36,062 nucleotides of DNA, from contig DGRR01000146.1 of the NCBI GenBank assembly GCA_002389995.1, positions 1 through 36,062 of the forward strand, read 5' to 3'. The DNA comes from Ruminococcus sp. UBA4383 (lineage in GTDB: Bacteria > Bacillota > Clostridia > Oscillospirales > Ruminococcaceae). Of the stretch, positions 8,893 through 17,307 are shown piece after piece (within the stretch, counting starts at the first letter, position 1; each line of letters starts with the position of its first letter). The translations under genes and the position numbers were made by a program. Below the pieces are notes generated by a model. That model did no database searches, was not told the DNA's origin, and saw nothing but the letters and a program-made list of their open reading frames with translations.

Positions 8893-10224
8893 TTATATTA
8901 ATTCACTGTATACAGTTTTGAGGATTTCGCACACATAGTCTGCATCTTCGTCAGTAAGTCTTGTATGCAGCGGGAGTGATACGAGGTTTTTATAATAGTC
9001 GTAAGAAACAGGATAATCCGAGCAGTCTTTTCCGTAAGCTGTCATCATGGGGAGCGGTTTGTAGTGGACATTTGTTGCAACACCGTACTCAGCCATTTTT
9101 GTGATAAATTCATTTCTTTTTTCTTCGGAAATATCGGGGATACGGATAAGGTACAGATGATTGCTGCTGTCCATGAAATCCGTATGGTGGACAAGATGCG
9201 AAATACCGAGACTGTCGCAGATACTGTCATATTTTGCGATAATCTGAATACGTCTTTTGAGGAGTTCGGGGTAGCGGTCGAGTTGTTTCAGACCGATAGC
9301 CGCCATGATATCAGTCATATTGCATTTATACCATGCGCCTATGATATCGTATTCCCATGCGCCTGCCTTAGTTTTGGAGAGAGCGTCCTTATTCTGACCG
9401 TGGAGGGAAAGAAGCTGATAGAACTTATATATTTCGGCATCGGTAACGCCTGAATCGTATACCGACTGAGGGAGATTCCATACAGCCGCACCGCCCTCGG
9501 CAGTTGTGAAGTTTTTAACGGCATGGAAACTGAAAGATGAAAAATCTGCAATTCTGCCGCAGTATTTTCTTTCACCGTTTATAATTCTGCCTGCACCGAG
9601 ACTGTGGGCGCAGTCTGCAACGACAGCAACACGCCCCATAGCTTTCTGTATTCTGCATGAAAGTTCGGACAAAGGCGAGCCGTCCGATTCCATAGGTTTA
9701 AAGAGATTTTTTTTGCGTTCGACTATTTCGTATATTCTTTCATAATCGCAGACTATGCCGCTCAGGTCAACAGGTATAACAGCTTTGGTTTTTTCAGTTA
9801 TAGCAGCTTCGAGCTTATCGTAATCCATTTCGGGGGCGTGAGTATTCCTGTCGCCGTCCTTTTGAATATCGACAAAGACGATTTTTGCACCGCAGTGTAT
9901 TGCAGCGGAAGCGGTAGCGGTATATGTATATGCAGGGACGATAACTTCATCTCCCTGTTTTATTCCGAGGATACGCAGGTTAAGTTCTTCTGCGGCAGTT
10001 GCCGAATTGAGACACACGACTTTATTGCTGAATTTCTTGGTATTTTCGGGAGTTGAACAGTCGATATCATTTCTGCCCGTACTGATATATGCGGCGAGCC
10101 GTCTTTCGAGGAGTTTAACTCTCGGACCTGTTGTAATCCAGCCGGAGCGCATAGCTTCGGCAACTTCGGCTATTTCGAGTTCAGTTATATCAGGCGGGCT
10201 GAAATTGATTGTACGTTTTTCCAT
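8893..10224 (-). CDS. DegT/DnrJ/EryC1/StrS-family PLP sugar aminotransferase
   Basis: A 443-residue fold-type I PLP enzyme that probably aminates a keto-sugar nucleotide. FSPPDITELEIAEV and SGWITTGPRV match the ArnB/PglE-type N-terminus. VVADCAHSLGAG (about 201-212) holds the PLP-ring Asp, and SSFSFHAVKNFTTAEGG holds the Schiff-base Lys at 237. ArnB/PglE proteins are near 380 residues. The extra length lies in insertions around residues 50-70 and 170-195. It is the first gene of the operon, 97 bp downstream of a consensus promoter, with GAAAGAGGAACGATT before ATG 10224. The natural upstream partner would be the PglF-like dehydratase at 15301-17265. A 3-keto or different 4-keto substrate is possible. 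Confidence 0.93.
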   Translation of the reverse strand: MEKRTINFSPPDITELEIAEVAEAMRSGWITTGPRVKLLERRLAAYISTGRNDIDCSTPENTKKFSNKVVCLNSATAAEELNLRILGIKQGDEVIVPAYTYTATASAAIHCGAKIVFVDIQKDGDRNTHAPEMDYDKLEAAITEKTKAVIPVDLSGIVCDYERIYEIVERKKNLFKPMESDGSPLSELSCRIQKAMGRVAVVADCAHSLGAGRIINGERKYCGRIADFSSFSFHAVKNFTTAEGGAAVWNLPQSVYDSGVTDAEIYKFYQLLSLHGQNKDALSKTKAGAWEYDIIGAWYKCNMTDIMAAIGLKQLDRYPELLKRRIQIIAKYDSICDSLGISHLVHHTDFMDSSNHLYLIRIPDISEEKRNEFITKMAEYGVATNVHYKPLPMMTAYGKDCSDYPVSYDYYKNLVSLPLHTRLTDEDADYVCEILKTVYSELI

Positions 10225-10320
10225 AATCGTTCCTCTTTCATAAAATTATATTATTTAATGATATTCATGCTTTTTCAGATTATTCACAATAAAGAGAAAA
10301 TGCACTATCTTTTAAAAGAA

Positions 10321-10349
10321 ATTATAGCACATTTAATGAATAATGTCAA
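10321..10349 (-). promoter_or_regulatory. Sigma-A promoter of the polysaccharide operon
   Basis: Reading leftward: TTGACA (10344-10349), exactly 17 bases, TATAAT (10321-10326), a perfect consensus pair. Initiation would be near 10314, leaving about a 90-base AT-rich leader before the aminotransferase start, in which I see no strong structure. A perfect consensus implies high basal expression of the surface polymer operon. Confidence 0.85.
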
Positions 10350-10424
10350 TAGAAAAATGTAATCGCACCAAAATATTTTTAACACTTTTACTAATTTCAG
10401 GAAAAAATATCTGCTGCAACGGCA

Positions 10425-11024
10425 TTATTCTTTTGATATAAAAGCGAGGGCGCAGGGCATACGACCGCATATAACACAGTATTTTACATCTTTACAGCCT
10501 GCATTTTCAAAGAATTTCTTATATGAATCTATATCGAACTGTCTTTTGAAGTCTGCGCCTAATTTTTCGAGAAGTCCGACAATATGGTGTTTTTTGCCGT
10601 CTGCGATATTTATGTAAGTAGGAATGATAACCTTACCGCCATGTCTGCACACTCTGAGGAGTTCACTGAGGGCGGACTGAGGGTCATCGAGGAGGTGAAT
10701 GACATTTCCTGCGATTACTTTATCGAAAGTATTGTCTTTGAACATAAGTTTGTTCATATCGGCAGCGGCGAATTTTACGTTATTGAATTTTTTCAGTTTT
10801 TTTCTTGTCTGTCTGAGCATAGGCTCAGAGAAATCGGTACAGATAAGCTTCCTGCATTTCGGAGCGATATGGATACTTATTGCGCCCGTACCGCAGGCAC
10901 ATTCGAGAACCCTGTCATCAGCATTGATTTCCTTTGCGGCAATTTTGCCTGTATTTCGGTAAACTGCACCATTGTAGACAGTTTCAAAAAAATCATAGAT
11001 TGAAGCAACTTTATCCCAGAACAT
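10425..11024 (-). CDS. Class I SAM-dependent methyltransferase
   Basis: A 199-residue Rossmann methyltransferase: motif I VLECACGTGAISIHIA (about 40-55), CTDFSEPML for the acidic ribose-binding loop, AAADMNKLMF before motif IV, and HLLDDPQSALSELLRV with HGGKVIIPTYI near motif VI. This Methyltransf_11/UbiE-like arrangement says SAM is used but not what is methylated. ATG 11024 has an ideal CAGGAGGATATAT site. It is monocistronic, with its own consensus promoter just upstream, and no clear hairpin terminator follows it. It is not obviously part of the polysaccharide set. Confidence 0.9.
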   Translation of the reverse strand: MFWDKVASIYDFFETVYNGAVYRNTGKIAAKEINADDRVLECACGTGAISIHIAPKCRKLICTDFSEPMLRQTRKKLKKFNNVKFAAADMNKLMFKDNTFDKVIAGNVIHLLDDPQSALSELLRVCRHGGKVIIPTYINIADGKKHHIVGLLEKLGADFKRQFDIDSYKKFFENAGCKDVKYCVICGRMPCALAFISKE

Positions 11025-11056
11025 ATATATCCTCCTGACAAAAATAGTATGTTAAT

Positions 11057-11085
11057 ATTATATCACACAAAATGCAATTTGTCAA
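11057..11085 (-). promoter_or_regulatory. Sigma-A promoter of the methyltransferase gene
   Basis: Leftward TTGACA (11080-11085), 17 bases, TATAAT (11057-11062), another perfect consensus pair. Initiation near 11050 leaves a leader of about 26 bases that contains just the AGGAGG site. Confidence 0.85.
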
Positions 11086-11113
11086 AGCAAATAAAATATT
11101 TTGATGACATACG

Positions 11114-11148
11114 GCAAAAAAATGCGGATACCGCACAGTATCCGCATT
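11114..11148 (-). terminator. Intrinsic terminator of the clpS-clpA-aat-nuclease operon
   Basis: Leftward transcript forms a perfect 10-bp stem AATGCGGATA/TATCCGCATT (11139-11148 with 11121-11130) with an 8-base loop, followed at once by a run of seven U. It begins three bases after the last gene's stop codon. Confidence 0.9.
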
Positions 11149-11150
11149 TT

Positions 11151-12014
11151 TCACAAAAAACAGTTAGGGTTGTTGCACTTCTGAAAACCTGCTTTCAGTG
11201 CATCGTCAAGCGAATCAAAGACCTTAATCATATTATCGGGTTTATTTCTGATATATCTGCATTCTCTTCTGCCGTGAACGAACATATTAAGGGCATAATA
11301 GGAAATATTCGTATCAATATTCAATTTTCCGACAAAATCCTCTATACTGTCCGCAAATGTGACAGTTCTGCTGAAAGCATTATTCATGACAAAGCCTTTT
11401 GAAGTGCCGTTTAATTTTTCTTCTACGAGGTGACAGCCTTTAATATTTTCCTTTCTGATTAGCTTATTATAGATATTCACGAGGGTAATTTTAGTAAAGA
11501 TGAAATAGTCGTTCATGTTGCCTATAAGCCAGTATTTTGTATTGTCATTTTTGAGAATACCGCTTTTAATCCAGCTTTTTGAGGAATCGAGGCGTTCGCA
11601 GTATTCGATGTAGATATTGCCTGTTTCAGCGTGGCGCATATCGTATTTTATTTCGATACCGAGGTTATTTTCGCCTGCGAACTGACCTTTTTCGCTGTTA
11701 TATCCGCCTATATCGACACCGCAGGACTTGAATTTCCGCTGTACCCAGAGTTCAAACTCATGACCTTTTGCGAGCTGATTTCTGAAATAATCTGTTTTGG
11801 TGCGGTTTCTGTCCCAGTCAACGGGCTTTTCAAATCTGAGCGGATTATTGAAAAAGGCGGTATTCCATTTTTTGACATACTCATTAAAGCGCATTATGAG
11901 AGATTCGGTTATTCTGAAATCATCATAGCTGACGTTTGATTTTTCGACAACAATGCTGTACCAGTAGAGAATCAGGTGTTCTTCTGCGGACAAATTTCTC
12001 TGTAAATCTATCAT
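11151..12014 (-). CDS. Uncharacterised protein with a PD-(D/E)XK nuclease-like core
   Basis: A 287-residue soluble protein that I do not recognise as a named family. The middle carries a restriction-endonuclease-like pattern: GHEFELWVQRKF (Glu of helix 1), then NLGIEIKYD, a classic hydrophobic-E-x-K strand, and GNIYIEYCE as the following strand. That order (E...ExK...IE) is what PD-(D/E)XK folds show, so a DNA- or RNA-cleaving activity is possible, but this is inference. The C-terminus has Cys residues (CRYIRN, CNNPNC) that could form a small metal site. ATG 12014 overlaps the aat stop by four bases with CAGGAG upstream, so it is translationally coupled to the N-degron genes, an unusual partner. 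Confidence 0.75.
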   Translation of the reverse strand: MIDLQRNLSAEEHLILYWYSIVVEKSNVSYDDFRITESLIMRFNEYVKKWNTAFFNNPLRFEKPVDWDRNRTKTDYFRNQLAKGHEFELWVQRKFKSCGVDIGGYNSEKGQFAGENNLGIEIKYDMRHAETGNIYIEYCERLDSSKSWIKSGILKNDNTKYWLIGNMNDYFIFTKITLVNIYNKLIRKENIKGCHLVEEKLNGTSKGFVMNNAFSRTVTFADSIEDFVGKLNIDTNISYYALNMFVHGRRECRYIRNKPDNMIKVFDSLDDALKAGFQKCNNPNCFL

Positions 12015-12673
12015 AAATTCTCCTGCGGGTCATATTTTTTGAGACTGTCGAGCATTTCCCTGTATTCTTCCCAGCTTATATATTCACCGCCCATGCTTTC
12101 GAGGTGGTCTGTATGGAACTGGCAGTCTATCATAAGGAAATTTCTTTCTTCGAGAATCTTTGAAAAGATTATCAGTGCAGCTTTTGAGCCGTTTTCCATA
12201 TCCGAGAACATACTCTCACCGAAAAAGCATTTACCGAGACAAACACCGTAAAGACCGCCTGCAAGTTTTCCGTCAATGAATGATTCAACGCTTACAGCGA
12301 GGTTGTTTTCATACATACGGATATAAGCTTCCTCCATATCGTCAGTAATCCATGTAGTTTTTCTTTTGGTTCTGCATCTGTGAATAGTATCCGCAAAGTC
12401 ACGGTTAATTCTTATATACACTTCATGTTTCCTGAAAAATTTTTTCATTGAAGAAGAAACATGAATTTTTGAGGGGCGGATTATGAATCTTTTTTTCGGA
12501 CACCACCAGAGAATTGGAGAATCCTCATTGAACCACGGGAATATTCCGTTGCCGTAAGCGAGGACAAGCCGTTCAACGGACAAGTCCCCTCCTACTGCGA
12601 GCAGACCGTTATCATCTGCGAGAGTGGGTTCAGGGAAATATATATCATTGTCATCAAGTCTGTAAACAGCCAT
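12011..12673 (-). CDS. aat: Leucyl/phenylalanyl-tRNA--protein transferase
   Basis: Transfers Leu or Phe from charged tRNA to proteins with N-terminal Arg or Lys, creating destabilising residues for ClpS-ClpA. The 220-residue protein starts MAVYRLDDNDIYFPEP and shows the family hallmarks: GLLAVGGDLS, LAYGNGIFPWFNED, ILWWCPKKRFII, CFFGESMFS, and IDCQFHTDHLESMGG. I chose ATG 12673 because AAAGGAGCAGAA precedes it. A 34-codon upstream extension in the same frame has no ribosome site and lies inside clpA. It overlaps the clpA end by 20 bases and the nuclease-like gene by four. Length is close to the E. coli enzyme (234). Confidence 0.95.
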   Translation of the reverse strand: MAVYRLDDNDIYFPEPTLADDNGLLAVGGDLSVERLVLAYGNGIFPWFNEDSPILWWCPKKRFIIRPSKIHVSSSMKKFFRKHEVYIRINRDFADTIHRCRTKRKTTWITDDMEEAYIRMYENNLAVSVESFIDGKLAGGLYGVCLGKCFFGESMFSDMENGSKAALIIFSKILEERNFLMIDCQFHTDHLESMGGEYISWEEYREMLDSLKKYDPQENL

Positions 12674-14900
12674 TTCTGCTCCTTTCTGTTTTTTCTGCGG
12701 AAATAATGAACTTGTCATTTTCAGCGGAGAGGACAAGTTTTCCGCCGTTTTTAAGCTTGCCGAAAAGAATTTCATCTACAAAGAGGGGTTTTATTTCATT
12801 TCTTATCACACGTTCGGTTTCTCTTGCACCGAACTGCTGACTTATACCCTTTTTGATGACGAGGTTTTCGGCATTTTCATCTACTTCAAAATCTATTTTT
12901 TTAGCACTGAGCTGACCTGCGAGTTCACCGAGTTTTTTTCTCACGATAAGCGAAGCCATTTTGTCGTCCATGCTGTTGAACACCACAATTTTATTCAGTC
13001 TGTTTCTGAACTCAGGCTGAAAAGTATGGTTTACGGCTTCAATAAGGGAACTGTTGTCCTTTGCGGAGGTAAAGAAACCTATATCAGCCTTGCCGATTTT
13101 ATTTGCGCCTGCATTTGAAGTCATTATGACAACAATATTTCTGAAATCAGCTTTTCTGCCCTGATTGTCCGTAAGTGTAGCGTAGTCCATGACTTGCAGG
13201 AGGATATTGTAAATATCGCTGTGAGCCTTTTCGATTTCGTCAAGGAGAAGTACAGCCGAGGGGGATTTGCGGACAGCTTCCGTGAGCAGACCGCCGTCAT
13301 CATAGCCGACATAGCCCGCAGGAGAGCCTATCAGCTTTGCGACAGCGTGTTTTTCACCGTATTCGCTCATATCGAATCTTATGAGTTTAACACCGAGTTC
13401 ATCAGCGAGGGACTTTGCGATTTCGGTTTTTCCGACACCCGTAGGACCTACGAATAACAGGCTTGCGAGGGGTTTGTTTTCATCGAGCAGACCCGCCTTT
13501 GAAAACTTGACTGCATTGACGACCTGACTTATGGCTTCATTCTGACCGAAAACTCTGTTTTTGAGTTTTGATTCAAGATTTTTCAGACCTGAAACGTCAT
13601 CTGTGGAGACAGTTTCGACAGGCACACGGCAGATAGTAGTCAGCACTTCGTTGATAATGTTTTTGTCAACGGTCTGGATTTTCTTGTCTGTGGGGTGTAA
13701 TTTCCTGTAAGCACCTGCCTCGTCAATGAGGTCAATGGCTTTATCGGGGAGAAAGCGTTCATGGATATATTTTGCGCTCATACTGACGGCATATTCGAGG
13801 ACACCTTTTGCGAATTTAACGCCATGGAATTTTTCATAGCCTGATTTAAGACCGTTTAAAATTTCGGTTGTTTCCTCCTGAGAGGGTTCTTTTATTTCGA
13901 TATTCTGGAATCTTCTGGCGAGGCTTTTATTTTTCTCGAAATACTTTTTATATTCTTCAAAAGTAGTTGCGCCTATAAATCTGATATGCCCGTCAGTAAG
14001 GTAGGGTTTGAGCATATTTGAGGCATCGAAAGAGCCTTCGCCGACAGCACCTGCACCTGCGAGGTTATGGATTTCGTCAATATATATGATAGGTTTTTCT
14101 TCCCTGCTGATATCATTGAGTAATTTTTTAAATCTTTTTTCAAAATCTCCTCTGTACTGAGTACCTGCGAGCATACTGCCGAGGTCGAGTGAAAATATTT
14201 TTGCTCCGATAAGCGGTTCAGGGACTTTATTTTCCCTTATCAGTTCAACAAGCCCGTAAGTAATGGCAGTTTTTCCGACACCTGTTTCACCGATATGGAG
14301 GGGATTGTTTTTATCTTTTCTGCAAAGAATCTGGATAGTTCTGTCGAGTTCATTTTTTCTTCCTATGAGGGGATTTGCATTTTTAAGGGTATCATTGAGA
14401 CATGGTGCGAGTTCGGAAAAATCGTTTTTATTTTCATTCTTTTTTTCATCTGACAAATTTTCTTCTGAAAAATTATTGTCCTCATAGTCTGACATACGCT
14501 GTAAAATTTCCACTGAATCAATTCCCTGCAACTGCATGAAATAAACTGCATAAGATTCTTCAAGGCTGAAAAATGCGTGTACAAGATGTCTGACGCATAT
14601 TTCACCGTTATTGCTGCTGAAAGCACTGCGGGCGGCATTATTGAGAATTTTTTCCATACCCACAGACATTGGCGGTTCGTCATTGCTCTGGGTATATTCC
14701 ATATATTCATCGAGGTAATCCTTTATATTCTGAATAATGATTTCTGAATTTCCTCCGCAGTCTGTGAAAGCCTTTAAGAAATTCTTGTTTCTGAACATCA
14801 TAAGCAGAAGGAGTTCAGGAGTTATATACTCATATTTTTTTGAATCTGCGTACATCAGGCAGTCATCGAGAATTTTAATCACATCTTTTGAGAGTTCCAT
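12654..14900 (-). CDS. clpA: ClpA ATP-dependent unfoldase of the ClpAP protease
   Basis: A 748-residue class I Hsp100. It has the Clp N-domain (about 1-145, two repeats), AAA-1 with Walker A GETGVGKT at 204-211 and Walker B IIYIDEIHN at 271-279, and AAA-2 with Walker A GPTGVGKT at 485-492 and LLLDEIEKAH at 551-560. The ClpP-docking loop reads ADIGFFT (about 605-611): the tripeptide is IGF, as in ClpX, where E. coli ClpA has IGL. There is no long middle coiled coil, separating it from ClpB/ClpC. Its start is one base after the clpS stop. ClpP itself is not in the window. The gene directly supports the N-degron reading of clpS and aat around it. Confidence 0.95.
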   Translation of the reverse strand: MELSKDVIKILDDCLMYADSKKYEYITPELLLLMMFRNKNFLKAFTDCGGNSEIIIQNIKDYLDEYMEYTQSNDEPPMSVGMEKILNNAARSAFSSNNGEICVRHLVHAFFSLEESYAVYFMQLQGIDSVEILQRMSDYEDNNFSEENLSDEKKNENKNDFSELAPCLNDTLKNANPLIGRKNELDRTIQILCRKDKNNPLHIGETGVGKTAITYGLVELIRENKVPEPLIGAKIFSLDLGSMLAGTQYRGDFEKRFKKLLNDISREEKPIIYIDEIHNLAGAGAVGEGSFDASNMLKPYLTDGHIRFIGATTFEEYKKYFEKNKSLARRFQNIEIKEPSQEETTEILNGLKSGYEKFHGVKFAKGVLEYAVSMSAKYIHERFLPDKAIDLIDEAGAYRKLHPTDKKIQTVDKNIINEVLTTICRVPVETVSTDDVSGLKNLESKLKNRVFGQNEAISQVVNAVKFSKAGLLDENKPLASLLFVGPTGVGKTEIAKSLADELGVKLIRFDMSEYGEKHAVAKLIGSPAGYVGYDDGGLLTEAVRKSPSAVLLLDEIEKAHSDIYNILLQVMDYATLTDNQGRKADFRNIVVIMTSNAGANKIGKADIGFFTSAKDNSSLIEAVNHTFQPEFRNRLNKIVVFNSMDDKMASLIVRKKLGELAGQLSAKKIDFEVDENAENLVIKKGISQQFGARETERVIRNEIKPLFVDEILFGKLKNGGKLVLSAENDKFIISAEKTERSRNGCLQT

Positions 14901-14901
14901 T

Positions 14902-15201
14902 TTATGCCTCCTCCATTTTCATTCTGAAAGGATAACCTTCTTGTTTAGCGAGTTCAAGGGCATTTTTTATTTTAGTGCCTGCTACATCGTATGGATATTT
15001 GCCCACGACAGCCTTACCGTTTTTATGCACAGTCATCATAAGTGCATGGGCGGATATTTCGTCCTTATGGAATATACTCACCAGTATTCTGACGACAAAT
15101 TCCATTGTAGTGAAGTCGTCATTAAGCATAATGACGTTATACATTTTAGGCTCTTTGATTTTTGTATCCGAACGTTCTTTTGAAAAATTCTGAGTTGCCA
15201 C
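14902..15201 (-). CDS. clpS: ClpS N-degron adaptor
   Basis: Presents proteins with bulky hydrophobic N-termini to ClpA. The core reads KEPKMYNVIMLNDDFTTMEFVV, with the YNVIMLNDD.TTM.FV pattern of the ligand pocket, and HKDEISAHALMMTVHKNGKA supplies the conserved AxxLMxxVHxxGxA helix. I prefer the GTG at 15201 (99 residues): GGGAG lies 8 bases upstream, and the promoter would start RNA near 15224. An ATG at 15216 would sit about 8 bases from the RNA 5' end without a ribosome site. If that ATG is used the protein gains five residues. Confidence 0.93.
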   Translation of the reverse strand: MATQNFSKERSDTKIKEPKMYNVIMLNDDFTTMEFVVRILVSIFHKDEISAHALMMTVHKNGKAVVGKYPYDVAGTKIKNALELAKQEGYPFRMKMEEA

Positions 15202-15230
15202 ATAATCATCTCCCATAATATTATTAATTC

Positions 15231-15259
15231 ATTATATCACAGTTCTTATGAAAAGTCAA
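15231..15259 (-). promoter_or_regulatory. Sigma-A promoter of the clpS-clpA-aat operon
   Basis: Leftward TTGACT (15254-15259), 17 bases, TATAAT (15231-15236). It overlaps nothing coding, and it sits between the clpS start and the terminator of the dehydratase gene. Confidence 0.8.
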
Positions 15260-15261
15260 AG

Positions 15262-15295
15262 AAAAAATAATCCCCCTGACAAAATTCAGGGGGGA
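15262..15295 (-). terminator. Intrinsic terminator of the dehydratase operon
   Basis: Leftward RNA pairs TCCCCCCTGA with TCAGGGGGA (15286-15295 with 15271-15279) around a six-base loop, then reads ATTATTTTTTC. It starts only a few bases past the stop codon of the dehydratase gene at 15301. Confidence 0.85.
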
Positions 15296-15300
15296 CTGCA

Positions 15301-17265
15301 TTAAGAATCGGAATCTTCGTCATCTTCATCATCATCATCAAAACGGAAATTGCGTTTGCTTATGACATTGGCTTTTCTGTTAAATTCTTCGGGGGTAGTA
15401 AAGGTAGGCACCATGTCATGAAGTGCAGAAACGGCTATTTTCTCGTTATTTTCGGAAGCGGCATCACGGAGCATACGCAAACTTTCGATAAATTCATCGG
15501 GGTCGATATCAATTTGTTTTCCGATAAAGATGAGTTTATTGCTTGTTTTCTGGAGACCTTCCTCATTCATGAGGAGTTCCTCCTTGATTTTCTCACCTGG
15601 GCGCAGACCTGTAAATTCGATTTTAACGTCTTTATAGGGTTCTTTACCGTACATTCGTATGAGGTTTTCTGCGAGAGTAACGATTCTGACGGGCTGACCC
15701 ATATCGAGGACGAAAATTTCACCGCCGTGAGCGATTGCGGCAGCCTCCATTACGAGGCTTACGGCTTCGGGGATAGTCATGAAGTAGCGGATAATATCGG
15801 GGTGAGTAACTGTAACGGGCTTGCCCTGTTCAATCTGGCGTTTGAATTTGGGGATAACAGAGCCGTTTGAGCCGAGGACATTTCCGAAACGGGTTGTGAC
15901 AAATTCGGTATTGCCCTCATTCTGCTGGGCGAGGTACTGAACAATCATTTCACAGCATCTTTTTGAAGCACCCATTACGTTTGTAGGATTTACGGCTTTA
16001 TCGGTGGAGATCATGACGAATTTCTGTACATTGTAGAACTGTGCGAGTGAAGCAGTATTGAAAGTTCCGAGTACGTTATTTTTTATAGCCTCCATGGGGC
16101 TGTCCTCCATAAGGGGAACGTGTTTATGGGCAGCGGCATGGAAAACGATATCGGGTTTATACTTGTTGAAAATCTGGTTCATTCTCTGGTAGTCACGAAC
16201 AGAGGCAATAAGTGTGACAAGGTTAAGGGAAGTGCCGTAGTCCATGATAAGTTCCTGCTGGATATCGTAGGCATTATTTTCGTAAATATCGAGGATAATG
16301 ACCTGTTTCGGGTTATATCTTGCAATCTGGCGGACGAGTTCCGAACCGATAGAACCGCCTCCGCCCGTAACCATGCAGACTTTATCGTCAATGAAGTTTT
16401 TGATATCCTCGTTGTCGAATCTTATAGGTTCACGACCGAGGAGTTCTTCGACCTTGATATCTCTTACCTGATTGAGGATAGAGGTATGTTCCTCATCGAA
16501 CATGAGGTTTACGAGGAAGGGGATAATTTTTACAGGCAGTTTTGTTTCGGCGCAGATATCGAGGATACGTTTTCTGTCTGTTTCCGAAGCGGAGGGGATA
16601 CAGAAAACAATCTGTTCGATTTCCATAGTCTTGACATACTTGTCGATAGTGGAGGAAGTGCCGACTATGGGGACATCATGAATTGACTTGCCTGTTTTTC
16701 TTTTATCGTCATCAATAATGCAGACCGGTTCAAAGAGGGCATTTTTATCGTCATTATAGGGGGAACTTTCTGCGTTTCTTATTTCTTTCAGGAGGGATTC
16801 GCAGGCTTTTCCGCCGCCGATTATCATAGTGCGCTTATAGGCTGAATGTTCTTTTCCTGCCTTGACGACATCAATAAATGCGCTTTTGAAGAAGAAGCGG
16901 AAAAGGCATATGCCTATCAGTGACAGGACTGCGTCAATTATGACGTATGACACGGGCAGATCACGTTCAAAGACATATGTAAGCAGGCAGGCGATACCCG
17001 TACCGACAATCATTCCGAGAAGGCATGAAACATAGTCACGTTTTTTAAAGTAACGCCACATTTTGCTGTACGCACCGCACCAGTAAAGGCTGAGGAGACA
17101 GCAGACAATGCTTATAATTATTGATGATATTACAGTTTCAGTTGACAAATCAATATTGAAAAACAAATCTGTCAGAAACCATGAGCATATTGCCGAACCC
17201 GAAATAATGGAAGCATCGGCAAAGGCAAGGGCAATTTTGCGGTATCTGAATTTTCTTACTGTCAT
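15301..17265 (-). CDS. Membrane-bound UDP-sugar 4,6-dehydratase (PglF/CapD/WbpM-like)
   Basis: A 654-residue two-part protein. The N-terminal quarter has four transmembrane helices (roughly residues 12-130), followed by a CoA-binding-like Rossmann segment (MIIGGGKAC...). The catalytic domain begins at about residue 290 with MVTGGGGSIGSELVRQI for NAD, then ILDIYENN, FHAAAHKHVPLME, STDKAVNPTNVMGASKR and GLRPGEKIKEEL. As in PglF/FlaA1-type inverting or retaining dehydratases, Met replaces the usual SDR Tyr in MxxxK. The likely product is a UDP-4-keto-6-deoxy sugar, a substrate for the aminotransferase at 8893-10224. The C-terminus ends in an acidic tail rich in Asp (last 12 residues). ATG 17265 has GGAG about 11 bases upstream. 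Cotranscribed behind the nucleotidyltransferase-fold gene. Confidence 0.92.
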   Translation of the reverse strand: MTVRKFRYRKIALAFADASIISGSAICSWFLTDLFFNIDLSTETVISSIIISIVCCLLSLYWCGAYSKMWRYFKKRDYVSCLLGMIVGTGIACLLTYVFERDLPVSYVIIDAVLSLIGICLFRFFFKSAFIDVVKAGKEHSAYKRTMIIGGGKACESLLKEIRNAESSPYNDDKNALFEPVCIIDDDKRKTGKSIHDVPIVGTSSTIDKYVKTMEIEQIVFCIPSASETDRKRILDICAETKLPVKIIPFLVNLMFDEEHTSILNQVRDIKVEELLGREPIRFDNEDIKNFIDDKVCMVTGGGGSIGSELVRQIARYNPKQVIILDIYENNAYDIQQELIMDYGTSLNLVTLIASVRDYQRMNQIFNKYKPDIVFHAAAHKHVPLMEDSPMEAIKNNVLGTFNTASLAQFYNVQKFVMISTDKAVNPTNVMGASKRCCEMIVQYLAQQNEGNTEFVTTRFGNVLGSNGSVIPKFKRQIEQGKPVTVTHPDIIRYFMTIPEAVSLVMEAAAIAHGGEIFVLDMGQPVRIVTLAENLIRMYGKEPYKDVKIEFTGLRPGEKIKEELLMNEEGLQKTSNKLIFIGKQIDIDPDEFIESLRMLRDAASENNEKIAVSALHDMVPTFTTPEEFNRKANVISKRNFRFDDDDEDDEDSDS

Positions 17266-17307
17266 GTATCAAAACACTCCATTCTATAATAAATTTTATC
17301 TGGAAAA

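Noticed and set aside
12674..12775. N-terminal extension of aat inside clpA
   Set aside because: The upstream start has no ribosome site, and the added residues do not belong to the Aat family. ATG 12673 with AAAGGAG is better.
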